Shown here in pieces: positions 10,981 through 20,188 of a stretch of 64,000 nt of DNA. The stretch comes from Dendrophyllia cribrosa (lineage: Eukaryota; Cnidaria; Anthozoa; Scleractinia; Dendrophylliidae). Positions within the stretch are counted from its first letter, which is position 1, and every line of letters starts with the position of its first letter. Made by a program: the position numbers and the translations under genes. The notes under the pieces are model-generated. The model did no database searches. It was not told the DNA's origin and was given only the letters and a program-made list of their open reading frames with translations. The stretch covers positions 55,043,202 through 55,107,201 of the forward strand of contig JAJLRJ010000001.1 in assembly GCA_024195265.1 (NCBI GenBank), written 5' to 3'.

Positions 10981-13020
10981 ATGGCCCGAATCGAATGTTC
11001 CCTCAGAAGACTATCAGATTTCTAACAAATATGGCCGGCTGTGAACTCCATGCTTTCATTTTGTAGACGTTCATTTTGCATAACCGGGATGAAAGCACGC
11101 CTTTTAAGACTTCGAAATGGAAAGAAAAAGTCCTTTAGAAGATTTTTATGCCTTTGTAGTGGTGGTTTGAGAGCTGAAAGCAATGAAATTTGTCACAAGT
11201 GAGGACATGTCTTCTTTCAGAATTCATACTCGAATCGGCAGACTTTACTAAGAATTTTCAAGCATTCCTGGAAAACTACAGTTAAGAAAGTCACATTTTT
11301 TAATGTCCATTTACTTTGTAAGAAACATTTCATAGACTGTTTCTTTGTCTTATTAGTAGCTTTTGACAAATATTTAGAAAACTTGACCACAATCGGTCGA
11401 GCGAGAAATTCACCAGATGCTGAACAAATTTGCGTGGCCGACAGTTTCCTTGATGCGATAATTTGACGCGTTTTCCTCTTGACACTAAACTAAGTTGGAT
11501 AAGAATTGCATTCTATATACACATGAAAAGACGGAAATTTTAGAAAACACTAGATATAATAAAGTAGGTTGCTGAATTTAAATATTATTTTGTGATGTTT
11601 ATAATATAATTCGCAGATGCTAGCGCTGCAATTAGGATAAACAAATCGCTAAGCCTTCCGGAAGCAGAAAATCACTGAATAAGCGTTTAACTCTTTTATT
11701 CAAGGGAAAGACATTTATCATTCAAGGAAATATTGTGTATTTGCGACAACACTTTGAATAAACTATGAAGCCAGGAAAAACTAATACTTGGCAAAATCAA
11801 AGCAGTTATTAGGAACTAGAAAAATTTCACTTCGATTTAGTCTTAAAATCACGAGTGGGGGGGGGGGGGGGGGTTCATGATGTGTCACGCAATATTTATT
11901 TTTTAAATGTTTCACCAATTTATAGCACTCGTCACCACGGTTTTGAAAATTATAAAAACAAAATCTTCTGAATGCGATTACATGTATTTTTTTTCTCATT
12001 ACCTGTAAATTTAGGGCTTCCAAAACTTTATTGCAAATCCGGGCAGGAGAGGGGGGTCTTTTGGCTTGGAAATCCAGAGGGCAAGGGGGGGGGGGGAGGA
12101 AATCCTACGATAATCTAAGTAATAACAGGCGCAGTAAGCTACATGCAGTCATAGACTGTCTATTTTTTTTATTAACCTCACCGTCTAACGCATTAACGAG
12201 ATGGCTTGAAGAGCCCTTTGATCTTCTCAGTTTCCCGTCTGAAATTTAAAGAATGATATTTTTTCTCACCATTCTCATAGCGGTAAACTTCCTTTGGGCA
12301 TGCTGGAACACAACAGTTCATTGCCTTTTTAAAATATTCTATTCTTAGCAGTTATTCCAAATTGGACTAGCGTGGCTCTACTGACCTCATTTTCATGCCA
12401 GTCATAACCAGTCCCCCGTGTTGTCAACCATTCTGAAAGTCGTGTATAATATCAAACTCTTGTCGTACAGCGCAGAACATTTGATATCTGGTGATCATAC
12501 ACAAAGTAGTGAGTACATTTTCTCAGTTTGCATACGCAGTCGTATCCCATTCAAAATGGAAGAAAGAACCAAATGGCAGTTGCGTCCACCGATAAGGCTG
12601 ATAAACAAATTAATACAAGTTGTAAACAAGTTTCTGAAGCCAAGAAGGAAAAGATCAAGATAATGGACTGACTTGCTTGTTGAATGCTGTATGCAAGGTT
12701 GAAATTTTCTTGAAAACATTTGTTATACGGTTGTTTATCAAGATACTATAGGAAGCAAGGGCTGACAACTGCGTAAAAAAAGTAACGCAACAATGGCATG
12801 ATTGAGAACAAACCGAAAGTTTAAATGCAACTGTGGATAGCTATTGCGCCGTTATTGCGGCTCCACTGCGAGCACCCAAATCTGCCAAAATTCTTCTAAC
12901 AACTGCCACTATGGCTGAATCAACTTTCACTGTCATATTTTTCGTTCTGTTTAAACTAGCTGTGTAGATGATGCTCCTGAATTGTTGCTTACCGTTGAAT
13001 GAGATCCATCAACACTGTTG
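10981..13020. other. Spacer with homopolymer G tracts, no gene recognised
   Basis: G17 at 11,857 and G12 at 12,085. ORFs at 11,781-12,249 are created by the G tracts. At 12,418-12,663 a Lys/Arg-rich ORF exists, but I see no domain, repeat partner or splice context for it. Confidence 0.5.
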
Positions 13021-13024
13021 CCAT

Positions 13025-13600
13025 GTTCTGCAGCAGCTATCGCTTCCACCCTTGCAAGGACAGAAGGCTGCATGGACCTCTCCTGGATTTTAAAATTATA
13101 AATCCATTGTAGGTGGCCCAACCATCTTCAGTTTTTGCCCTTTCTGAAGGTTGACTTTAATATTAAAGAAACAAAAGCTTTTCTTTTCCAAAGGACAATA
13201 CTTGAGATCCACAACACGGCCATCGGGAAACAATTTGAAACCCAGCAGGCTTTTGAATGAGTGTAGATTTTCCACCAAGTAGTTATAAAGGTCTCTAAAA
13301 AAAAAAAATAACTATATTTAGAGAGGAAAGCCACATTAGCCGCAGAAGTAAAAGTAAACTCTGGGATTTTGGCGAAGTTGTAGGTCCAAGAACTTAACGT
13401 TTTGGAGTCTGGCAACTTCCCTTCATTTGTTTGCAGTTTATCCTTGATCAGCTTCTTGAAGTCTTTGATAGAATCATCCAATTTGCCTTGCTTCACTGCT
13501 GCCGCTTTTTCACACAAATCGAGTAATTGTGCTTTCCACTTTCCTTTACCACCATAGCTTAATTGTATCCCTCTCTAGTAAATACTACTTCAGTTCATAC
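13025..13600 (-). pseudogene. Decayed SWIM zinc-finger gene (second copy of the 5.4 kb family)
   Basis: Reading down the minus strand: LDLCEKAAAVKQGKLDDSI (13,530-13,470) and KLIKDKLQTNEGKLPDSK, WTYNFAKIPEFTFTSAANV, then after a frame change YLVENLHSFKSLLGFKLFPD and DGRVVDLKYCPLEKKSFC. After another shift comes TEDGWATYNGFIILK, and after a third CPCKGGSDSCCR followed by a one-base deletion where the His of a SWIM finger (CxC...CxH) should be. SWIM fingers bind DNA or protein and accompany YqaJ nucleases in ISL2EU elements, which makes that origin likely here. At least three frameshifts make it dead. A donor-like GGTAAGC follows the finger at about 13,000. Confidence 0.65.
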
Positions 13601-13620
13601 ACCTTGAATTTCGAAAAATC

Positions 13621-14438
13621 TTAGCTTGAAGCTGTGCTTCTGCAAGGAGCATCCATCTCTATGCACAAAGCCTTGTTCCCATGCTTGATTTCTGTACCAG
13701 TCCCCACTTGGGCAAAAACTCGGAAACGGGCTGCTATTTGTACTAGAAAGTGTGAATATCCAAATATACCAGTGTCACAGCAGAAACAACTTGTTGCAGT
13801 ATGTTTTGCAGAGAGAGGTGAAACCTTTAACCAGGTAGGTTGATCATCATCATCTCCTTGCACCTGTGTATGGACCGAACCTTTCAAGTTACACAAGAAG
13901 AAAGGTTGCAGTACCTCAGTACCTCAGAGATCTGTTTTCCACATTGGATGCATGACAACCAAGTCTTGTAGCTATCTGCCAGGAGAGCTTTCAGCACAAC
14001 AATAGTTACTGCATCAAAAAGACTACAAAAATCTGATTTGGAAGGGGACTCATACTTTTCTTCGATAACTGTAAACGTCGTTGCAAGGGTGAAAATCAGA
14101 TATTTCATGGAGTTGAACACCTTTACACATGCATGCACATGTCTGATCGAATAGCATTTGTGGGATACCACTTCCTTGATTGCACGTCCCCTCAATGTCA
14201 GGCAATGCATACCAGTGTCGTCAGAAACAGTGCATCAATCCAACATGGGTAGCAAAAACACATCCTTCATTGGGGCCTGCTGAACACTGTCTGGTTGCAA
14301 AGCCAATATTGCTTTCACACAGGTCAGTTCGTTTTCTTCCGATGGCATGATATCCTCCATACTCGTAAACTTCTCTGGAACAGTTGGAGGAACCTCGGCA
14401 TATTGAAAGGAAGTATTGTTATTGTTTGCAGTCTCCAC
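13621..14438 (-). pseudogene. Unrecognised minus-strand reading frame with one stop
   Basis: From 14,438 one frame runs as METANNNNTSFQYAEVPPTV, a Glu/Pro-rich stretch, a single TAG-type interruption after LPMLD (14,235), then CTVSDDTG and a long Cys/Val-rich stretch to 13,884. Its length in one frame (about 180 codons with one stop) exceeds chance for this composition, but no domain is recognised. It could be a dead lineage-specific gene. Downstream at 13,621-13,896 another frame continues without recognisable content. Confidence 0.3.
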
Positions 14439-14900
14439 CAGGGATCTTTTGTTGATTATAACATCTTTTTTTTAATTTTTTTTTTTTATATAACATCTTA
14501 TGATGGATTGCGCACACTTTGTTTCTGCATCACATTGTGGAGGACAGCAAGTTCCCTCAACTCCTCGAATGTTTTTAGCACTTTGTGTTTGAAAACATAG
14601 TACACACCACGTCATTTTAGTGATGTGTCTACTTGCAGACCGAATACAAAGTAGGAAAATGATTTGACTCTACTTTTTTTAGTTGAGGATACATCATGAA
14701 TGTAACCCTTAAGTCGTATCTGATTCATTCTGATGAAGCAGTCATAAAACAGAACACCTTCAATGTAAAAACTGACATTGAGGGCGTAATTCCTAGCCTC
14801 AAAGACCTTTTATAGGAAAAAGGATTGAAAAGCAACAATCAATGACCACAGAATTTCTGGAACATCGAGTAACGTTTAATAGTTTATACTTTGCAAGAAA
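14439..14900. other. Spacer, no gene seen
   Basis: T-rich tract at 14,468-14,490. No supportable ORF. Confidence 0.5.
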
Positions 14901-15910
14901 GTTTTTTTTTTTTTTTTCATAAATACTCGTTTATTTCAACACATACATTACTAACTTACAATACATGTTACATTCCATTACTTACGATTAATTACAGTAC
15001 CATACTTACAATATAATACAATGCATCAACTTACTAACAATACTTCACGTTACATCAAGTTGCTACATTACTTACATTTTGTATACTTGATTAATGAGTT
15101 ATGTCTTTAGGGAAATACTGCTAGGGCTAAACTTTCTTCATATTAAGCTAATAGAAAATAGAAACGAGGCATAGGAGACAAGTTGGCAATCAGAGAAAAA
15201 AACTTACAAAGTTCGTGAAATTCTGAAAGTTTAGGTCCTTGCCCTGTGTTCTACAGATCCAAATAAAATAACGCGCAATCAAAAAATAGACATCCAGTTG
15301 GTTTTTCTTAAAAACTTTAGTATTTAAGCCTAATATTATGGTTGAAGTAAAGTTAATAGTCTCTATGTCTGCGATGCCTTTGTCAGTGATGAGCCATTGC
15401 TTAAAACTTTGCCAAAAGCGTGACGTCACATTGCAAGACCAGAAAAGGTGGATTAGGCTCTCCACCTCACTTCTACAGAAAGTACACATGTCATTCTCTT
15501 TTATTCCTATTTTCTTCAAGAAATCATTTGTTGCCAGTCTTCTATGAAGTAGTTTGAATTGAAAAGTATTTAGTTTAGTTATTTTGGTACAGTTGAAAGA
15601 CAGTTGGTATACTGACTCCCAATCAATTGTTTCCATATTTTCTACCTCGCAATCCGCACACCACTTGTTTTGACTACGGTAAGGGGGTTGCTGCTTTAGA
15701 TCAATAAGTTTTTCATAGACTACTCTATTTGCCTTATTAGACTTTACAAAGCGTTCAAGAAAACTTTCGAACTTGGTGTTCCTATCTAAAAGACGATCTT
15801 TGTTTGTTTTCTCTAAAGCTTTCACTACAGATATTAGACAGTTTCCTCTGTAGCAATTACAATTTACCTTAAACTTCAACTTCATTCCTTTGTTTGCATG
15901 TGATCTTTAC
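14901..15910 (-). mobile_element. 5'-truncated LINE (non-LTR retrotransposon) insertion
   Basis: On the minus strand the order is: end of a reverse-transcriptase ORF (15,885-15,190), a 3' UTR rich in ACATTACTTACAATAC-like units (15,065-14,930), and a terminal poly-A (T-run at 14,901-14,917 on the plus strand). This is the expected shape of a 5'-truncated target-primed insertion. The 5' boundary lies near 15,910, where the frame meets a stop upstream of ATG. I could not identify a target-site duplication. Confidence 0.75.
15190..15885 (-). pseudogene. C-terminal fragment of a LINE ORF2 (zinc-binding RVT tail)
   Basis: The 231-codon frame lacks the endonuclease and reverse-transcriptase cores. 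It retains the segment beyond them: LNTFQFKLLHRRLATNDFL, then CTFCRSEVESLIHLFWSC, a CxxC...HxxxxC cluster typical of the zf-RVT tail of L1/Tx1-like elements, followed by FWQSFKQWL. The annotated Met is only the first in a truncated frame, not a real start. The frame is open to its stop at 15,190, so the insertion is fairly young, but it cannot encode an active protein. Confidence 0.8.
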
Positions 15911-16311
15911 AGTATAATTTGAAACTAACCTAGATTGGTGATTATGTTTGCAATAAATGTCATTCCATATTAATAAATCTCACCACAAGACAAACAAGAC
16001 CTGCATTGAAAATTATTTAGATGGTGCAACTTATTTTTTAGAAATAAATACAAAAGGCCTTGACAGGTTAGAACCCAGGATCCTAATGATTCATGAGCTC
16101 AGGTCCTGTTTAAATGCCATTGTTGCAAGTTACTATTAAAAGTAACAAAAATTTAATGCCAAAAATTAAATGTTAACACCCTGTTCAAATCGGTGTGGAA
16201 TTGCTACTCCAAACAATGGTGTCCGGAACATAAACTCGCCATCACCAAAAGTGCTAGGCACTGGTCTTAGTTGTAAGAATTCGCCCACTATAATAACTTG
16301 TCTCGATGCAA
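15911..16311. other. Flank between LINE and ISL2EU element
   Basis: No gene recognised; ends at the AT target site of the next element. Confidence 0.5.
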
Positions 16312-16313
16312 AT

Positions 16314-16387
16314 ACACCGAATTCATAATGGCGGACGGCTCAGGTAAGCCTCGGTACGAGTACATGAAAACGAGGCGGGTGAGGATA
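16314..16387 (+). repeat. Left terminal inverted repeat of the ISL2EU element
   Basis: Begins ACACCGAATTCATAATGG and runs through AAAACGAGGCGGGTGAGGAT. Matches the inverse of 26,836-26,909. It ends 16 bases before the ATG of the first gene, so it probably includes that gene's promoter. Confidence 0.9.
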
Positions 16388-16403
16388 GGATTGTAATTCC
16401 AAT

Positions 16404-18543
16404 ATGGCGGCACCTCAAGTAAACACGTTTACAGCTCCACTTTTACTAACGGAAAGTGATATTCCTGGAGCTAGTCTTGAGGGACGGAAACCAGCAGAGT
16501 TGAAAAAAGCTGATCTATTGTTTTGGCTGCGATGTAGGGATGATTCGTGTAAAGGCCTAAACGTAAAAGCACAGCTCGTAAAGCGGTATGTTTCTATCGA
16601 ATAATTCTCCGACGTACGCCTGTTGTAAACATTGAATGTTCTGTTATTTTTGTCGAATGCAGATTCTAAGAACCAAAATTTCATTTGCTCAGGAAAAACA
16701 TATCATCATATATTAATATTAGCGAATTAAACTTAAATTGAATGCTGTGTTTTGTTGTATCTTTATCTTATAGAGTTGAGGAGTATATTGTAAGTGGCAG
16801 AGACCAACTTATAGTGGACCCTGACCCAAATAAGATTTATACGAAACAAAAAGCCAGGGAATGCTCTTTTTTGCTTCCCGATTCTTCATCCCAGAATAAG
16901 GCTAGTGCCGGAGTAAAATACCCAACTACTGGTTGGGGGAAAGCTCTAGAGAAGTTGCCATTGTTTACAAAAGCTGAAATGAAAAAGCATATAGAAAATT
17001 CTGGTAAAAAGATGGGAAGTGTGGAACACCATTCTGTTCCCGCAAGTTTGAAACGTGCCAAGACCTTTCTTCAAGATGAATATTTAAAGGATATTGAAGC
17101 AAATGATGATGAACATTATTTCTATTTTAAATGCAAGTGCTATCACAGCTATAAGAAACATGACGCTCCTCATACTATTCAGGTTGCCCTTTGCATTATA
17201 TCTGGACAAGTGATGGATGCGACTTGCACATGTGCTGCTGGGAAAGTTGGTTATTGTAACCACACACTTGCTCTCATGTTGAAAGTTTGCAAATACTCAT
17301 TGTTTGAGAGCAAAACAACTGAAGACTTAAGGGATGAATTAGATGAAAATCCAACTTTGGCATGTACCTCAAAGTTACAAAGTTGTCATAAAAAAGGTCG
17401 AGGTGATTCAATTCATCGCAGCCAGTGATGGATTTAGTTGTCTCTAAAATTAGGCCTGATGATGAGAAGTCTGACAAGGCTGTTGCCTGTCAACTCTATG
17501 AGGCCCGAAAAATAACAAAGCATGATATTTTAGAGGAAGAGAGTTTTAAAATCAATCCTAAAATGGGTATTGCTACCCTTGCCTCAAATACACCCAGTGA
17601 AATGGTGCAGACCAAATATGGAAACAGCCCTGCTGGGTCTACAAACAGTTATCAGTTATCTTATTCTGAGGCCAACTTTCCTGTGTATACTGATATAAGT
17701 ACTGTTGCAAGAAGTCCTGATTCAAATGCCAATATAAACAGCTATCCAAGATTCCCCCTTAAAGACAATGAACCTAGATCTTATCCAGACACTCTCACTG
17801 AAGAAGAGAGAATGTTTCTATCTTCACTTGAGGTTGATGAGGATGAACTTAACAAAATGGAAGTAGAAACAAGAGAGCAGGTAGGCAGTGAGAGATGGAG
17901 GGAAGAGAGAAAATTTAGGTTCACAGCCTCAAGGTTCCATCTGATTTCTAGAAGGCAAAGAAATCATGACTCTTTTTGTAAAGAACTTATGCACCCCAAG
18001 GTGTTTACAAGTAGACACACAGAACATGGAAGAAAGTATGAGGCAACTGCCATTCATGAATACCAAAAATTCATGAATGCAAGAAAAACACCAGTGGTGG
18101 TGCTCAAGTGTGGACTTGTAATTTCAAGTGAAATGCCAGTCTTTGCAGCTACCCCCGATGGGAAAGTTATTGACTTTGGCTGCAGTCAGCCTTTTGGAAT
18201 TTTGGAAGTGAAATGCCCATCAAGCAAATCTGCCGTCACCCCACTAGATGCCTGTGCCGATCCCAAATTTTTCTGTCGACGAGTAGGTGACCAGTGTCGT
18301 TTAAAAACTGATCATGAGTACTATGCTCAAGTACAAGGCCAATTGGCTATAACTGGTGCTGCTTGGTGTGACTTTGTTGTCTATACATTCAAAGGGATGT
18401 CAATCCAAAGAATAACATTTGACCAAGAATTCTGGGATAATATTAGTCAGAAACTCAAGGCATATTATTTCCAGCATTTTCTCGCTTTTGCTGTCTCAGA
18501 ATACAAGGGCCAGCATAATGAAGCAAGGCCTACAAGATTATAA
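16404..18543 (+). pseudogene. SAP-SWIM-YqaJ nuclease gene of the ISL2EU element (one frameshift)
   Basis: Exon 1 is 16,404-16,585, the intron 16,586-16,773 (GTATGT...TTATAG), exon 2 starts 16,774; the splice restores LVKR-VEEYIV. N-terminal residues 28-65 resemble a SAP DNA-binding domain (LKKADLLFWLRCR). A SWIM zinc finger lies at residues 212-224 (CTCAAGKVGYCNH). The C-terminal half is a YqaJ/lambda-exonuclease-like PD-(D/E)xK domain: RFTASRFHLISRR, GRKYEATAIHEY, TPDG, LEVKCPSSKSA (ExK), YYAQVQGQLA, WCDFVVYTFKG. The frame breaks between 17,407 and 17,421. The upstream frame stops at 17,428, while PVMDLVVSK continues in another frame, equivalent to one missing base. Otherwise open to TAA at 18,543. 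The start has a clean context (AATATGGCGG). Role: inferred exonuclease partner of the element's transposase. Confidence 0.85.
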
Positions 18544-18691
18544 TCCCTAAAAGGTGGACTGGTCACCTCTCTTTCAATTGTCGATAATGTATGCTTTTTA
18601 TAGCAACGCCCCTGCCTTTTTCTAACAAAACATTACATGCATGCAACAAAAGTTTACTTTTAGGTAATTAAGGGTAGTTTCATGCATTGCT

Positions 18692-19173
18692 CTATGATAT
18701 AATAGGATCTTGAACATTACACAGATGTGCACAAACAGTCCACATCTGGTTTACAATACCAAATAGACTGAGAGGGACTACACCATCCCAGATGTGAAAA
18801 TTCTCAATTTTGTTGATTGCCCTCTCGACATGAATTCTGAGAGATGCAATTTCTTGTGTTTTTACAACATCCTCAGCAGGCATCTGAGCTGAACTGCCTA
18901 AAAATGGGGGGATGTTAAGGGACACCAACTGGTAGAAGATCCTGAATAGTGAATCCTTTGTCAGCCATAACAGAATCATTAGCTTCAAAAGAGAGGTCCA
19001 GAAATCCACTTCTCTCAGTTATTTCCTTATCGGATATGCTGCCTGTGTAGAGTTGACTTATAAAGGAAATATGACCAGCAGGAGAAATAGCAGTAAGTCC
19101 TTTAAGAGTTGTGTGGTTCTTGTAAGAGCTAAATAGCTTACTGTTCAGGAGTAAACTACTTGGCATCTGACAC
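18692..19173 (-). pseudogene. C-terminal half of the ISL2EU THAP/DDE transposase, severed by the Academ insertion
   Basis: Begins right beside the Academ terminus with KCQMPSSLLLNSKLF, the direct continuation of IIDCTEI at 25,611. It contains NHTTLKGLTAISPAGHISF, the second acidic residue in NDSVMADKGF, and, after a frameshift near 18,920, LNIPPFLGSSAQMPAEDVV and RIHVERAINKIENFHIWD with the final Glu. These are the DDE_Tnp_4 landmarks. The frameshift (VGV followed by SLNIPP in another frame) is equivalent to two missing bases or one extra. Stop at 18,692. Convergent with the YqaJ gene, whose stop is 149 bases away. Confidence 0.85.
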
Positions 19174-19176
19174 TTG

Positions 19177-19191
19177 TAGTCCAGTCAATCT
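19177..19191 (+). repeat. Academ left terminal inverted repeat
   Basis: TAGTCCAGTCAATCT, exact inverse of 25,593-25,607. The host TTG duplication lies immediately outside at 19,174-19,176. Confidence 0.95.
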
Positions 19192-19336
19192 GTGGTTCAA
19201 GATCGAACTAATTGCAACAGAATTTATTTTACCCACAATTGACAGTTTGAGGTGACCTTAGTAACATACTAAAAATTCCAGAAAATTCCATTGGTGGAAC
19301 TTCTAGAAATTCCGACTTAAAGATTTTGATCAATTT

Positions 19337-19518
19337 ACCACAGGGTGCCCAAGTCTGGAAAAATTACAATATGCAATATTAATTAAAATTACCGCAATAT
19401 ACAGATTGTTTGGGGGTATAAACTGTTATTTAAGTGTTTTGCAAACAATATGTTGAAAACCCACGAAAATGTAACGTTAAAAACGGCATTTCTTAGAAAT
19501 TCCCACCACAGGGTACTC
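19337..19518 (+). repeat. Academ left subterminal repeats (two sites)
   Basis: ACCACAGGGTGCCC at 19,337-19,350 and ACCACAGGGTACTC at 19,505-19,518. Two inverted counterparts lie near the right end. The spacing and symmetry suggest transposase binding sites (inference). Confidence 0.7.
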
Positions 19519-19686
19519 AAGCCAGAGAAATATATTCATTTTTTCTTGTTGTTTTTCTTCTTTTTTTCTTTCCTTTCTAGTAGAACGAAAAGTGTTTGAC
19601 TGAATTTGAGATTATTCATTCGCAAAGTTCTGCACTCTTAAGACTTTGAATCGAATGGTAAGCTCTAGAAATAAGGCAACCTTTTA

Positions 19687-19983
19687 GGGAAGAGGTCAAA
19701 ACAACGGTACTGGATAGGTATCCAGTCTTGTCGAAATAGGTGGTGGGTGGCGGGTTGTACAACCCCACCCCTTTTCAGAGGTTCATTTTCTCGAAGCACA
19801 TAATAGGGGTACTTAAATTTATTGCATAAATACGTTGCTCTGCGTGTGTAGAGCGCATTGATAGGCTTATCTTCTCAATACGTTGATTATGTTCCGAGAT
19901 ATTTGGAGTCAAAAATCGCATTTTGCTAAAAAATCGACCCTAAACTGGATACTTATGAAGTACCGTTGTTTTGACCTCTTCCC
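19687..19983. mobile_element. 297-bp Harbinger-type MITE nested inside the Academ element
   Basis: Terminal inverted repeats of about 39 bp with three mismatches begin GGGAAGAGGTCAAAACAACG at 19,687 and end inverted at 19,983. TTA lies on each side (19,684-19,686 and 19,984-19,986), a 3-bp duplication of the TWA type favoured by PIF/Harbinger elements. No coding capacity. Confidence 0.85.
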
Positions 19984-20188
19984 TTACTAATAATCCTCAC
20001 TTTATGGAACAAATGCCATGGTGATAGCAATTACCGTTTTACATCACGAGGGTAAATGATCATAACTTCTTTGACCTGTTCCTTGTCTGTCTGTAATTTT
20101 CCCAACTACACAAAAAATGCTGAACAAGCTACTATTAAAACAATACTTGTAATAGGTATGAGGATTACTACTGGCTGGTTGCCTCCCG

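Noticed and set aside
11781..12249. Gly/Pro-run ORFs
   Set aside because: Created by G17 and G12 tracts.
17390..17428. Programmed -1 frameshift in the SWIM-YqaJ gene
   Set aside because: The A6G run is not in the X-XXY-YYZ phase, and slipping there reaches a stop at 17,404-17,406 before the downstream frame opens. A simple one-base loss explains it better.
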